A stretch of DNA of 64,000 nucleotides. Source: GCA-2717185 sp964474755 (GTDB lineage Bacteria > Pseudomonadota > Alphaproteobacteria > UBA8366 > GCA-2717185). Under the pieces are notes generated by a model that was given only the letters and a program-made list of their open reading frames with translations, made no database searches and was not told the DNA's origin. The stretch is taken from contig CAYYUG010000001.1 in the NCBI GenBank assembly GCA_964474755.1, positions 1 through 64,000 of the forward strand, given 5' to 3'. Each line of letters opens with the position of its first letter. Position 1 is the stretch's first letter. Below, in pieces: positions 17,619 through 26,677 of this stretch. A program made the position numbers and the translations under genes.

Positions 17619-17771
17619 CCTCCATCGCTACTCCAAATTTTGCCTTTAATGAATTCCGCAGCGTGCCGCCCATAGACACATGTCACACAGCAGATAATTT
17701 CATCAAATTAACGTTTAAAACGCCAATGGTAAGAAAGTCGAATTTTTCGGCATACCGCTATCCCTTAGGCC

Positions 17772-18731
17772 CTACTCCGCGGCGGCAGACGGCCGATCCC
17801 AAGCGGAAATTACTGGGTTACCCTTAATTAAAGTGCGATGGAGAACGCGAGGTTGGGAATGATCGACTGGCGACCTCGCATGCATCGTGCATCGGTTATC
17901 CCACATCAATAGATCACCCGCCTGCCAGTCGTCATGCGACCACATGAGGGTATCGTCGGTCGCCGCTTCCCAGAGTTTCGCCAGCACCGCTTCGCTTTCC
18001 TTATCATCAAGCTCAGGAATATAGCTAGATGGCCATTCGTAGTGTCGACCGAGATATAGCGCCCGCTTACCTGTAACTGGATGGATGCGTACTAAGGGAT
18101 GGCTCGGCCCAGTGATATCTTCCCGCTTCTCCGGCTTTTTTTTGGTCGGGCGCAAAAGACCAGAGGTATTACGGTGGTCATCATGGACACAATGTTTGCC
18201 CTCGATCACCCCTTTTAAATCGTCAGACAACGTCTCATAGGCAAGATACTGATTGTTGAACGACGTGGCTCCGCCATATTCTTTGCTCGGCACCTCATAG
18301 GCGTGCAGCAAGCTGCCCGTTGGCGGCACCTCTACATAGGAGTTGTCGGAATGCCATTTGAGGCTCATGCTGCGATCGGCCTCTGATGCAACACCCGCTT
18401 TTCCTTTGCCATCCACGTTGGAAATGATCGTAATCGCAGGCTTCTTGGCGACGCGGTCGTTCTCGCCTGGCTTGACACCTGCCTCGATGAAGAAATCTCG
18501 CGATTTTGCCGCCTGGCTACCACCGAACAACTCTGCAGTGCCTAACAGTTGATCATCACTCAAATTCAAGCCGCGAAACAGTAGGACCAGATGGTCAGCC
18601 CAGATCTGCACCAGTTTGTCGCGCACAGCATCCGGCACAGGTTGTCCGAAATCGATACCTCGCACTTCAGCGCCAAGCGCCTTGCCGGACGGTATAACTT
18701 CGATGGCGGACAAAGTGTTGACGTCAGACAT
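17772..18731 (-). CDS. TauD/TfdA-family 2-oxoglutarate dioxygenase
   Basis: 319 residues. Iron ligands H127 and D129 (LKWHSDNSY) and H284 (TMHARSP), with R299 (VLHRTLIKG) for 2-oxoglutarate. The N-terminal GKALGAEVRGIDF and VLLFRGLNLS are characteristic of the TfdA/TauD subgroup, and HPVTGKRALYLG matches the conserved loop of that group. Likely a cytoplasmic hydroxylase or desaturase of a small acid; TfdA-type ether cleavage and TauD-type sulfonate cleavage are both possible. Divergent from the cupin gene, with about 100 bases between. Confidence 0.91.
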   Translation of the reverse strand: MSDVNTLSAIEVIPSGKALGAEVRGIDFGQPVPDAVRDKLVQIWADHLVLLFRGLNLSDDQLLGTAELFGGSQAAKSRDFFIEAGVKPGENDRVAKKPAITIISNVDGKGKAGVASEADRSMSLKWHSDNSYVEVPPTGSLLHAYEVPSKEYGGATSFNNQYLAYETLSDDLKGVIEGKHCVHDDHRNTSGLLRPTKKKPEKREDITGPSHPLVRIHPVTGKRALYLGRHYEWPSSYIPELDDKESEAVLAKLWEAATDDTLMWSHDDWQAGDLLMWDNRCTMHARSPVDHSQPRVLHRTLIKGNPVISAWDRPSAAAE

Positions 18732-18777
18732 GCCAGGACCTCTCTTTGGCTCGATTAGACGCGGTGTATAGTTCTTA

Positions 18778-18794
18778 GTCTAGCAATTGCAGAC
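18778..18794. promoter_or_regulatory. Inverted-repeat site between divergent dioxygenase and cupin genes
   Basis: The sequence reads GTCT-A-GCAATTGC-AGAC: an 8-bp perfect palindrome with matching outer GTCT/AGAC arms offset by one base. It sits in the short divergent region, where an operator would control both genes. A protein-binding role is inference; short palindromes also occur by chance. Confidence 0.3.
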
Positions 18795-18833
18795 CCCGTG
18801 GCTCAAATTTGTTACGCAACATGGGGGGCCAGC

Positions 18834-19220
18834 ATGCCACTTAAAACCAATGAACTGTCCAAAATAGTCGATGTGATCGCACCAGATGGGTCGGAAATTC
18901 GCTTCCTTGGAGAGATGACACGTGCCAGCATGGTACATTGCACTCTGCCGCCAAACAGGGTTTCAAAGGCTGTTTGCCACAAAACAATTGAAGAAATTTG
19001 GTATTTCCTAAGCGGTGAAGGCCAAGTTTGGCGTTCGTTTGAGGGTAAGGAAGAAGTCGATCTCGTCACGCAAGGCACCTGCCTCACAATTCCTGTGGGA
19101 GCGCATTTCCAGTTTCGCAATACCGGATTAACACCACTCCACTTCATAATCTCAACGATGCCGCCCTGGCCCGGAGCTCAAGAGGCGGAACTGGTCCCTG
19201 ACTACTGGCAACCGGACTGA
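18834..19220 (+). CDS. Cupin-domain protein
   Basis: 128 residues with one cupin barrel. Motif 1 is approximated by HKTIEEIWYFLSGEGQVWR, which contains the E-x-x-Y/W-x-L-x-G-x-G core, and motif 2 by IPVGAHFQFRNTG followed by HFIISTMPPWPG. The usual first His pair is altered, so metal binding is uncertain. A longer frame exists from 18798, but ATGGGGGGCC just upstream of 18834 is the better ribosome-binding region. It may be an isomerase, dioxygenase or binding protein. Divergent from the TauD gene. Confidence 0.82.
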   Translation: MPLKTNELSKIVDVIAPDGSEIRFLGEMTRASMVHCTLPPNRVSKAVCHKTIEEIWYFLSGEGQVWRSFEGKEEVDLVTQGTCLTIPVGAHFQFRNTGLTPLHFIISTMPPWPGAQEAELVPDYWQPD

Positions 19221-19263
19221 AGGCTGCGCTAACCGTACAAGCTATTTAGCGGACTGGATCCAA

Positions 19264-19500
19264 TCAAAACGATATACATGACCGGCAGAAATATAGATTA
19301 AGATTGGCACCATAAGGGTCAGCGGCAGCCGTGCTACCTTCGCTTCCGCCATCATCAATTAATTCATGATAGTATCCAGCACCAACATAAATAGGGTTGG
19401 AGCTAATGACGAGGCAAACCCACGGCCTTTGTAGAAAACACCAAAACGCGCTAGACGCTCGTACGTCCCACGGATAGCGTATGCGTTTGGTCCGAAACAT
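19264..19500 (-). pseudogene. Frameshifted gene fragment, family unknown
   Basis: One frame gives 78 codons. Another frame of the same strand reads FGPNAYAIRGTYERLA and RFGVFYKGRGFASS, which looks protein-like, before meeting a stop, while the first frame becomes protein-like later (GYYHELIDDGGSEGS, then AAADPYGANLNLYF). The simplest reading is a single gene broken by a frameshift near 19400. I could not assign the family with confidence; the ending is reminiscent of ring-cleavage or VOC proteins but the resemblance is weak. Confidence 0.3.
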
Positions 19501-19505
19501 GATGC

Positions 19506-20909
19506 CTATGTGGAGTTGTCAAACCGTTCGTCCAAAAGCCTAATTGGCTTCTGACGCGATTCGATCTGCGTTAGTGCTGCCAAACTGCCCAGCGGGGCCA
19601 AGGCAACGTTTAGCAAAACGCCAACCTTGCGATGCAACAGCGAACGATAGGATTCTTCCAGCGAAGCGTCCACAGCACCTCGCACCTCGACGGTAACCGT
19701 TAGTTCGTCGCGACCATTAGCATCCCGCGTCGCGCGGCAAATGAATTCGCCAGTGAATTCCGGCCGTTCCGCTAGAATGCCACCGATTGCCTGCGGGAAA
19801 ATATTGATACCACGAAGTTTAATCATGTTGTCACTGCGTCCTAGGAATCCTTCGATCCGGCGCAGCACCAGATCAGAGGGTGCCGGGTCGGTGCGAAAGG
19901 CGGAGATATCGTGCGTGTTAAAGCGAATGATCGGATAAATATCGTCCTTGAACAGGCAGGTGTTGATCATGTTACCGGGCTGTCCATCAGCGACTGGCAC
20001 ACCAGTCTCGATATCACAAATTTCTAGATACTGCGCATCCTCGTTGACGTAGAGCCCAGTCCGGTCCGGACCCTGACCCGCGATGGCACCCGTGTCGCCA
20101 ACGCCATACCAGTCGAACACCTCTGCTCCGCCCCAGCTGTCCGAAAGCATTTTGGTTGCTTCACGTCCCATATGGCCAGAAATCATGCGGACCGGAATAT
20201 CCCGTCCCGGCTCCAGGCCCTGGTCTCGCGCCACGTCGGCTAGATGCTTGATATAGTCCGCGAAACCGACGATTACAGTGGCGCCGAAATTCTGCATCAT
20301 TGCAACCTGCTCTACCGAACGGGTCTCGGTTCCTGTTCCCGCAGGCAGGAAGATTGCGTTGGTCCAATGCACCACCGCCTCGCGCAAATAATGGCCGCCA
20401 TTGACCATCCCATGGCCATAAACGGAATGGACGATATCGTTTGGCCGGAGACCCTGCAGCAGGTAAAGGCGCGCGATCAGCAAATTTTGCACCTCCCGGC
20501 TTTTTGGCCCATATAGCAGCACCTGCGGCTTACCTGTGGTGCCCGAGGTAGTGTGTACGACGACCGGCGGACGTTCATCCGGCGTATAAAGTTCCATCCC
20601 GTGAAAATCGCCAAACGGCGGGTTGGTCTCGATACTTGCCATGATGTCGGATTTGTCAAAAGGTGGCAGCTTCGTGATATCGTCGAGCCCGCTAATGTCA
20701 CCCGCCTCAATTCCCTTCGCCCCCCAATGGCGCTGATAAAATGGAATTTTCCAGGCACGGGAAAGCAGTGTTTGAAAGCGGGCCTCCTGCAAGGACTGCA
20801 ATTCGTCACGGCTTATTGCCGTAAATCGGGAGAGGAAAGCGGACCCGATCGGATAGTCCGCAGCAAGAGCCAGCATGTCGGTGGCGTTGAAATAATTGGA
20901 TGTAGGCAC
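19506..20909 (-). CDS. Phenylacetate-CoA ligase-like (PaaK-type) AMP-dependent ligase
   Basis: 467 residues. The P-loop HTTSGTTGKPQ is at 119-129, the C-terminal hinge is DLVLRRIEGFLGRSDNMIKL, and RGINIFPQAIGGIL is the PaaK-type motif that replaces the one in fatty-acyl ligases. The N-terminal AWKIPFYQRHWGAKGIEAGDI is also diagnostic of PaaK relatives. It would activate an aryl or arylacetic acid to its CoA thioester. Divergent from the PuuE-like operon at 20979, separated by about 70 bases. The exact acid is not determined. Confidence 0.9.
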   Translation of the reverse strand: MPTSNYFNATDMLALAADYPIGSAFLSRFTAISRDELQSLQEARFQTLLSRAWKIPFYQRHWGAKGIEAGDISGLDDITKLPPFDKSDIMASIETNPPFGDFHGMELYTPDERPPVVVHTTSGTTGKPQVLLYGPKSREVQNLLIARLYLLQGLRPNDIVHSVYGHGMVNGGHYLREAVVHWTNAIFLPAGTGTETRSVEQVAMMQNFGATVIVGFADYIKHLADVARDQGLEPGRDIPVRMISGHMGREATKMLSDSWGGAEVFDWYGVGDTGAIAGQGPDRTGLYVNEDAQYLEICDIETGVPVADGQPGNMINTCLFKDDIYPIIRFNTHDISAFRTDPAPSDLVLRRIEGFLGRSDNMIKLRGINIFPQAIGGILAERPEFTGEFICRATRDANGRDELTVTVEVRGAVDASLEESYRSLLHRKVGVLLNVALAPLGSLAALTQIESRQKPIRLLDERFDNST

Positions 20910-20978
20910 GATGGTTTCCCTGTTTTCCTAACCCGCACTATAACAGAGGGCTGATTAAACTGTCGGAGGCCGCATCTC

Positions 20979-21830
20979 ATGACAAGCTGGACCTTGCCAG
21001 GCGACGCCAAACTGGCGCTTAGCTTGGTCATCAATGTCGAGGAAGGCTCTGAGATGAACATTGCCGACGGCGACCGCGGACCGGAAGTTGTCGACGAGTT
21101 GGGTATTTCTCTCCGCAAAGCGATCCGCAACTACGGCAATGAAAGTAATTACCAATACGGGTTGAAGGCCGGTGCACCCCGGATCATGCGACTGCTGCGC
21201 GACCGCGAAATATCCGCGACTTTCACCGCCGCGGCAATAGCGCTAGAATACGCGCCTGACCTCGCCCAACAGATTGCCACAGATGGTCATGAAATCTGCA
21301 GTCATGGATGGCGTTGGATACACCAATTCCATATGACGGAGGACGAAGAACGTGATTTTATCCGTAAAGCCGTGGCGTCGATCGAAAGGACCACTGGAAC
21401 CCGCCCCTATGGCTGGCTTTCGCGCTACCTATTGACCGACAATACGCGGCGACTGCTGGTCGAGGAGGGCTTCACCTATCACATGGATGACTATTCTGAT
21501 GATGTGCCTTTCTGGGACAAAACCTATGACCGACCAATCGTCATCCTGCCATACACAATTGATTCCAATGACATGAAAATGTGGACAGCGCCTAGCCTGA
21601 CGCCCTCAGACTGGCTCGAATACGCTATTGATACCTTCGAATGGCTGTATCGAGAAGGTGTGGAAGCCTCCCGCATGATGTCTCTTGGCATTCATCTACG
21701 TATTATTGGCCGCCCCGGCCGGATCGGATATTTCGAAAAATTCCTGGACCATGTCGCTACCAAACCTGGCGTATGGATTGCAACGCGCAAAGAAATCGCC
21801 GACCAATGGGCGGCGCAGAACCCTGCATGA
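20979..21830 (+). CDS. Polysaccharide-deacetylase-fold protein, PuuE allantoinase-like
   Basis: 283 residues with the NodB-homology fold. The catalytic-base motif is LVINVEEGSE (residues 17-26) instead of TFDD, which is the form seen in PuuE-type allantoinases and related cytoplasmic amidases. The His motif is ICSHGWRWIH (H109, H115), and GTRPYGWLSRYL provides the conserved Arg/Pro-containing strand. The overall order and spacing match PuuE relatives better than cell-wall deacetylases, and no signal peptide is present. Likely hydrolyses an amide or cyclic imide in the cytoplasm. First gene of a plus-strand operon with GAF and SMP-30 genes. Confidence 0.85.
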   Translation: MTSWTLPGDAKLALSLVINVEEGSEMNIADGDRGPEVVDELGISLRKAIRNYGNESNYQYGLKAGAPRIMRLLRDREISATFTAAAIALEYAPDLAQQIATDGHEICSHGWRWIHQFHMTEDEERDFIRKAVASIERTTGTRPYGWLSRYLLTDNTRRLLVEEGFTYHMDDYSDDVPFWDKTYDRPIVILPYTIDSNDMKMWTAPSLTPSDWLEYAIDTFEWLYREGVEASRMMSLGIHLRIIGRPGRIGYFEKFLDHVATKPGVWIATRKEIADQWAAQNPA

Positions 21831-21837
21831 GCACAAC

Positions 21838-22434
21838 ATGAGTGACGTCATTCCCGCCAGCCTGACCAACAATCCCTGGCCTGAAATTGCCCGCGCTGTC
21901 CAAGCCGGCAACGATGCCGCTGACGCCGAAGCAGCCTTGCGCGAATGCGTAGAGGCAAGTTTGCGTATCAATGGCGATGCCGAAGCCTACAAACGGCCCG
22001 GTTCATTGAAGGATGGCGAGCGTCATTTCTTTGTGGGCGGCGTATTTTTAGTAACACCCGACAACGCCTCGCACCTGTTAGTTTCGGAATGGGGTTTCCC
22101 ATCGGATCAACACCGACTGCACTTTCCGCTTAACACCGGGCATCCCGGCTGGGTTTGGAAAAACCGCACACCGCTGATCCTCGAAAACACCGATGAACAC
22201 GCCGACTTCAAGCAAATCCTAAAGACCTCGCGGATGGGATCAGCGCTCTACGCCCCGATGTTGTGGGAAGGACAGTTTCTTGGTCAGATCATCATTGCTG
22301 CACAAACGCGCAACACTTTCAGCCATCCCGACTGCAACCGCATCGCGGCGATAGCATCGATCGCCACCAGTTTGTTTATCGCCAAGGGCGGCCCGGATTG
22401 GCTGGCCGGTGTATGGCGCGATACTATCGGATAA
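21838..22434 (+). CDS. GAF-domain protein
   Basis: 198 residues. A GAF fold is indicated by FFVGGVFLVTPD, HRLHFPLNTGHPGWVWKNRTPLI, then MGSALYAPMLWEGQFLGQIIIA and a closing helix CNRIAAIASIATSLFIA. GAF domains bind small molecules or chromophores; here there is no kinase, cyclase or DNA-binding partner in the same chain, so it may act as a free-standing sensor or as an enzyme of the fRMsr type, though the diagnostic Cys residues of the latter are not evident. The start at 21838 lies seven bases after the deacetylase stop, indicating co-translation. Confidence 0.8.
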   Translation: MSDVIPASLTNNPWPEIARAVQAGNDAADAEAALRECVEASLRINGDAEAYKRPGSLKDGERHFFVGGVFLVTPDNASHLLVSEWGFPSDQHRLHFPLNTGHPGWVWKNRTPLILENTDEHADFKQILKTSRMGSALYAPMLWEGQFLGQIIIAAQTRNTFSHPDCNRIAAIASIATSLFIAKGGPDWLAGVWRDTIG

Positions 22435-22462
22435 ACACCCTATCCACCCACGAGGTTGTAAA

Positions 22463-23389
22463 GTGAGTCTCTATCCCCCTCCGAAAGACATCCAGACCGA
22501 GGTCTTTGCCCGATTGCCGAAGGACCTATGCAAGAACGCTAACTCAGCTTGGTCTGACGCCAGCCTGGAAGGCGCAAAGCTGGATGGGTTCCTCGAGGGT
22601 CCCTCCTTCGACCGGGACGGCAATCTGTATATCGTCGACATTCCTTTTGGACGTATCTTCCGCCTGGCCGCAGATACGGGCGAGTGGGACGTGGTGGCCG
22701 ACTATGACGGCGAGCCCAACGGCCTCAAAATCCACCAAGACGGGACGATCTATATCGCCGATTACACCAACGGCATCATGAAGCTGGACCCAGAGACCGG
22801 CATGGTGAAATCGCATCTCACCCGGGCGAAAATGGAAGGCTTCAAGGGCTGCAACGATCTGGTCTTCGCCAAAGACGGCACACTCTATTTCACTGACCAA
22901 GGATTGACCGGCCTGCACGATCCGACGGGCCGCGTGTACCGACAGCACACAGATGGGCGCCTGGAATGCATGATCGACACCATCCCAAGTCCGAACGGGT
23001 TGGTACCCGATTTGCATGAAGGGCTGCTCTATATCGCTGTAACCCGCGCCAACGCAATTTGGCGTATGCCGTTGCCGAAAGCTGGCGGCACCTTCAAGGT
23101 TGGACTGTTCATTCAACTATCAGGCGGCAGCGGTGGTCCGGACGGGATGGCACTCGATGCGGAGGGCAATCTTGCGGTATGTCACGCCGGAATGGGCTCA
23201 GTCTGGTTATTCAGCAAGCTTGGCGAACCGCTATATCGCGTGCGTTCCTGTGAGGGCTTATTCACCACGAATTGCGCCTATGGAGGCCCGGAAAACCGTC
23301 ATCTCTACATCACTGAATCCAATTCTAACACGATCCTGCGAGCAGAAATGCCCTGGCCCGGCAAGTCCATGTACTCGCACATGGATTAG
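22463..23389 (+). CDS. SMP-30/gluconolactonase/LRE-like beta-propeller protein
   Basis: 308 residues. Repeats of the six-bladed propeller are visible: LEGPSFDRDGNLYIVD with the metal-binding Glu, GEPNGLKIHQDGTIYIAD, GCNDLVFAKDGTLYFTDQG, SPNGLVPDLHEGLLYIA and GPDGMALDAEGNLAVC. Likely a Ca/Zn-dependent lactonase in the cytoplasm. The frame is open to an ATG at 22409 inside the upstream gene, but the GTG at 22463 has GAGG at seven bases and is preferred. Third gene of the deacetylase/GAF operon; an amidase and a lactonase in one operon suggest successive ring openings. Confidence 0.9.
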   Translation: MSLYPPPKDIQTEVFARLPKDLCKNANSAWSDASLEGAKLDGFLEGPSFDRDGNLYIVDIPFGRIFRLAADTGEWDVVADYDGEPNGLKIHQDGTIYIADYTNGIMKLDPETGMVKSHLTRAKMEGFKGCNDLVFAKDGTLYFTDQGLTGLHDPTGRVYRQHTDGRLECMIDTIPSPNGLVPDLHEGLLYIAVTRANAIWRMPLPKAGGTFKVGLFIQLSGGSGGPDGMALDAEGNLAVCHAGMGSVWLFSKLGEPLYRVRSCEGLFTTNCAYGGPENRHLYITESNSNTILRAEMPWPGKSMYSHMD

Positions 23390-23410
23390 AGGATCCGCAC
23401 ATGAATTAGA
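23377..23410 (+). repeat. 20-bp imperfect direct duplication at a gene junction
   Basis: GCACATGGATTAGA (23377-23390) recurs as GCACATGAATTAGA (23397-23410), one mismatch in 14 and a period of 20 bases. The first copy encodes the last residues and stop of the SMP-30 protein. The second copy supplies an ATG followed two codons later by a stop at the head of a hydrolase relic. A small tandem duplication or slippage event is the simplest explanation. Confidence 0.6.
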
Positions 23411-23664
23411 ATCATCAATACGCCTACCTTCCGGAGTTGATGGTCCATTACATTCGCCACGGGCGAGGCGATCCACTTTTTCTGATCCACGGGTTACCTA
23501 AATTCGGGTACACGCGGCAAAAGAATGTCCCTGTGCTAGCGGAAAAGTTCGACGTAAGCGTACCGGAGGTCACTACCTATGCCGAGGACCTTTTAGCGCT
23601 GGCCAATCATCACATACAGGGAGTCAAACCATGGCGGGCAAAAATACCATCACAAAAGGGTTGA
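23401..23664 (+). pseudogene. Alpha/beta hydrolase relic (haloalkane-dehalogenase/epoxide-hydrolase type)
   Basis: After ATG-AAT-TAG the same frame reads NHQYAYLPELMVHYIRHG and then GDPLFLIHGLPKFGYT, which is the N-terminus and oxyanion His-Gly segment of this hydrolase group, followed by NVPVLAEKFDVSVPE. The expected DxRGxG-S block is missing; a short YAEDLLALANHH, which normally comes later, follows directly. So there is a premature stop at codon 3, an internal deletion, and no nucleophile elbow. Clearly a non-functional remnant between the SMP-30 gene and the acyl-CoA ligase. Confidence 0.7.
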
Positions 23665-23692
23665 ATTCGGCAGGGCAACAGAGGAAGAGATT

Positions 23693-25408
23693 ATGTTAAC
23701 GACGGCTACCGACCTGCATCCCCGTGACAGCCTAGCCCACGTCATTGGCGCAGTAACGCCGGCATTATGGCACCGCACGATCCCTGAAGTGGTCGGATCG
23801 ACTGTGGCCGAATTTGGCGACCGCGAGGCGGCCGTGTTCGTTGAGCAGAATGTGCGCTTCAGTTGGACCGAATTAGCCCAAGAAATCGATGCTCTTGCAG
23901 CTGGTCTGCACGACCTCGGCCTGCGCACCGGCGACCGGATCGGCATATGGTCGCCAAATCGCTATGAGTGGCTGCTGACCCAGTTCGCAACGGCGCGGCT
24001 TGGCTTGGTGTTGGTCACGATAAACCCAGCCTACCGACTGGCCGAAGTTGAATACGTTATTAACAAGGTCGGTTGCACCGCCCTAGTCACAGCCACCAAT
24101 TTCAAGACCAGCGACTATACGACCATGTTACAAAACCTGGCACCCGAGCTAGAATCGTGCGCCCCCGGTGCGCTTGTCGCCGCAAAGTTGCCTACGCTTA
24201 AGACCATCATCCAGATGGGTGCGGATCCAGTGCCAGGCATGTTCGGCTTTCAACAAATCGTAGCGAGCGGCCGCGGTGCGTCGGTCGACCTCGACGCGGT
24301 GTCGGCGAAACTGGACCCAGATGACGCAGTTAATATTCAGTTTACCTCCGGCACTACCGGTGCGCCAAAAGGCGCCACACTGACCCACATAAATATCGTC
24401 AACAACGGCCGTTACGTGGTCGGTGCTCAGCGTTTCTCCGAGGCAGATCGGCTATGCATCCCGGTGCCGCTCTATCACTGTTTCGGCATGGTGATGGGTA
24501 CACTAGGCTGTGCCACCGTCGGTGCAGCCATGATCTTCGCAGCGGAGGGCTTCGATCCAGATTCGACCCTGAAAGCCATTTCAAAAGAAAAATGTACCGC
24601 GATCTACGGCGTACCTACCATGTTCGTCGCTATGCTGGACCATCCGGACCTGACGTCGTACGACCTGTCGTCGCTGCGCACTGGGATCATGGCCGGTGCC
24701 CCCTGCCCCATCGAGGTAATGAAACGCTGTGTTGCGGACATGCATTTAGACGAAATCACCATCGCCTATGGAATGACTGAGACGAGCCCCGTCTCCTTCC
24801 AGACCGCCACTGACGAGCCACTGGACAAACGTGTTTCTACAGTCGGCCGTATCCAGCCGCATGTGGAATGCAAAATTATCGATGAGACCGGTACTACGGT
24901 GACACCAGGCGTACAGGGCGAACTTTGCACGCGCGGTTATTCTGTCATGAAGGGATATTGGGGCGACGAAGAACGCACAGCGGTGTCGATCGACGCCGAT
25001 GGCTGGATGCATAGCGGAGACCTGGCGATCATGGACGAGGAAGGCTATTGCAACATCACAGGCCGGTTGAAGGACATGCTGATCCGCGGCGGTGAGAATG
25101 TCTATCCGCGCGAGATCGAAGAATTTCTCTACCGCCATCCCGCGGTGCAGCAGGTCCAGGTATTCGGCGTCCCCGACGCGAAGTATGGCGAGGAAATCTG
25201 CGCCTGGATCATCCTCAAAATGAATGCCACCGCGACGGAAGACGAAATCAAGGAATTTTGCCGTGGGCAAATCGCCCACTACAAAATTCCACGCTATGTC
25301 CGGTTCCGAAATGAATTGCCGATGACAGTTACCGGAAAGGCACAAAAATTCCGTATGCGCGACACGATGGTGGAAGAACTCGGACTGGTAGCGGCGGAAA
25401 CCGCCTAA
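23693..25408 (+). CDS. Fatty-acyl-CoA synthetase-like AMP-forming ligase
   Basis: 571 residues of the ANL superfamily. FTSGTTGAPKG is the P-loop at about 217-227, YGMTETSPVSF is the A5 motif, GWMHSGDLAIMDEEGY is A7, and GRLKDMLIRGGENVYPREIEEF is A8, with K in TVTGKAQKFRMR as the terminal adenylation Lys. The sequence pattern is that of medium/long-chain fatty acid ligases of the FadD/AcsF kind. AGGAAGAG precedes the ATG at good spacing. The aspartoacylase-like gene follows 94 bases downstream on the same strand. Confidence 0.92.
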   Translation: MLTTATDLHPRDSLAHVIGAVTPALWHRTIPEVVGSTVAEFGDREAAVFVEQNVRFSWTELAQEIDALAAGLHDLGLRTGDRIGIWSPNRYEWLLTQFATARLGLVLVTINPAYRLAEVEYVINKVGCTALVTATNFKTSDYTTMLQNLAPELESCAPGALVAAKLPTLKTIIQMGADPVPGMFGFQQIVASGRGASVDLDAVSAKLDPDDAVNIQFTSGTTGAPKGATLTHINIVNNGRYVVGAQRFSEADRLCIPVPLYHCFGMVMGTLGCATVGAAMIFAAEGFDPDSTLKAISKEKCTAIYGVPTMFVAMLDHPDLTSYDLSSLRTGIMAGAPCPIEVMKRCVADMHLDEITIAYGMTETSPVSFQTATDEPLDKRVSTVGRIQPHVECKIIDETGTTVTPGVQGELCTRGYSVMKGYWGDEERTAVSIDADGWMHSGDLAIMDEEGYCNITGRLKDMLIRGGENVYPREIEEFLYRHPAVQQVQVFGVPDAKYGEEICAWIILKMNATATEDEIKEFCRGQIAHYKIPRYVRFRNELPMTVTGKAQKFRMRDTMVEELGLVAAETA

Positions 25409-25502
25409 AAGACTGGTCTTTCACGCGAGAGACTGGCCTGTCACAATCGATGCCTTATTCAAACCTCTCGATGGTGCAAACCTAGACACAGGAGCCATGG
25501 CT

Positions 25503-26462
25503 ATGCCAGTCCAGGACCATCCCGTCGAACTCACGGCGCCGGACATCTCCCCCTACAAGGCAGGAAATACCGGGATCGATTATGTGACCACCTTGGACAG
25601 CGGCAAACCGGGTCCACATGTCATGATCAATGCGGTCACACACGGCAACGAAATTTGCGGCGCAATCGCCCTAGATCATCTGTTTCGCCACGGCATCAAG
25701 CCTATCCGTGGTAGGCTGAGCCTAGCATTTGTCAACCATTTGGCGTTCAGCCGTTTCGACCCGAGCTACCCACGCTATTCGCGCCTCGTTGACGAAGACA
25801 TCAATCGGGTCTGGGTCGAGGAGCGGCTAGATGGCGTCGAGGAAAATAACGAGCTGCGTCGCGCCCGCGAACTGCGACCAATCTACGACACAGTCGACCA
25901 CCTGCTCGACATTCATTCAATGGGGACACTGTCGCCTGCGCTTATGCTGTGCAACGGGCTGAACAAGGAAGTCACTATCGCGCGGCAGATTGGCTATCCT
26001 GGTCATATCGTTTGCGGATCCGGCCATGTCCGCGGCAAACGGCTAATCGAATACACACCCTTCAACGACACAGCTAATCCGAAAACGGCATTGCTTGTAG
26101 AGTGTGGGCAACATTGGGCGAAATCGACCGCGACCATCGCCCTTGATACGGCGCTCTATTTTCTGCGTGCGGTCAATTTCATCGACCCGGACTTTTTTGC
26201 CGCACACGTGACCGATACAGATCCCGCGCCGCAGAAAGTGCTGGAGGTCACCGCTGGCGTGACAACGGAAACCGACGCCTTCCGCTTTGTCGAAAATTAT
26301 AGCGGATTGGAAACATTTCCAAAAGCGGGCACAGTGATCGCGACCGACGGAGACAAGCCGGTAAAGACACCTCATGACGGTTGCATCCTGGTGATGCCAA
26401 ACCCGCATGCCCGGAAAGGCATGCGTGTTCTGCGTTTCGCACGTGACATCACGCAGCAATGA
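25503..26462 (+). CDS. Succinylglutamate desuccinylase/aspartoacylase family protein
   Basis: 319 residues of the M14-like AstE/AspA group. Zinc ligands are H47 and E50 (AVTHGNEICG) and H138 (LLDIHSM); DEDINRVW (about 97-104) is the substrate-binding loop. These enzymes remove acyl groups from N-acyl amino acids or act on related amides. Two ATGs are possible: 25497 is only two bases from the GGAG, while 25503 is eight bases away and is chosen. A second, divergent paralogue lies at 50937. Lies downstream of an acyl-CoA ligase, so a released fatty or aryl acid could be activated there. Confidence 0.88.
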   Translation: MPVQDHPVELTAPDISPYKAGNTGIDYVTTLDSGKPGPHVMINAVTHGNEICGAIALDHLFRHGIKPIRGRLSLAFVNHLAFSRFDPSYPRYSRLVDEDINRVWVEERLDGVEENNELRRARELRPIYDTVDHLLDIHSMGTLSPALMLCNGLNKEVTIARQIGYPGHIVCGSGHVRGKRLIEYTPFNDTANPKTALLVECGQHWAKSTATIALDTALYFLRAVNFIDPDFFAAHVTDTDPAPQKVLEVTAGVTTETDAFRFVENYSGLETFPKAGTVIATDGDKPVKTPHDGCILVMPNPHARKGMRVLRFARDITQQ

Positions 26463-26677
26463 GCGACGAAGACGACGCTAAGGCGATAAAAATAATGCGC
26501 ATCTGCGCCGGACACACGCTCTTAGTCAACCTGCCTGACGCTATTCCATAGACAGCAAGACCTATTGGCAACGTGGTTTTTCGATTGTTGAAACGGTGAC
26601 CCAAGGAGGCGATCACCGCATATGCGCCACTGGACACGGCCGTACGTAGCCGGCTAGCCAAATACGAGAGACTAATG

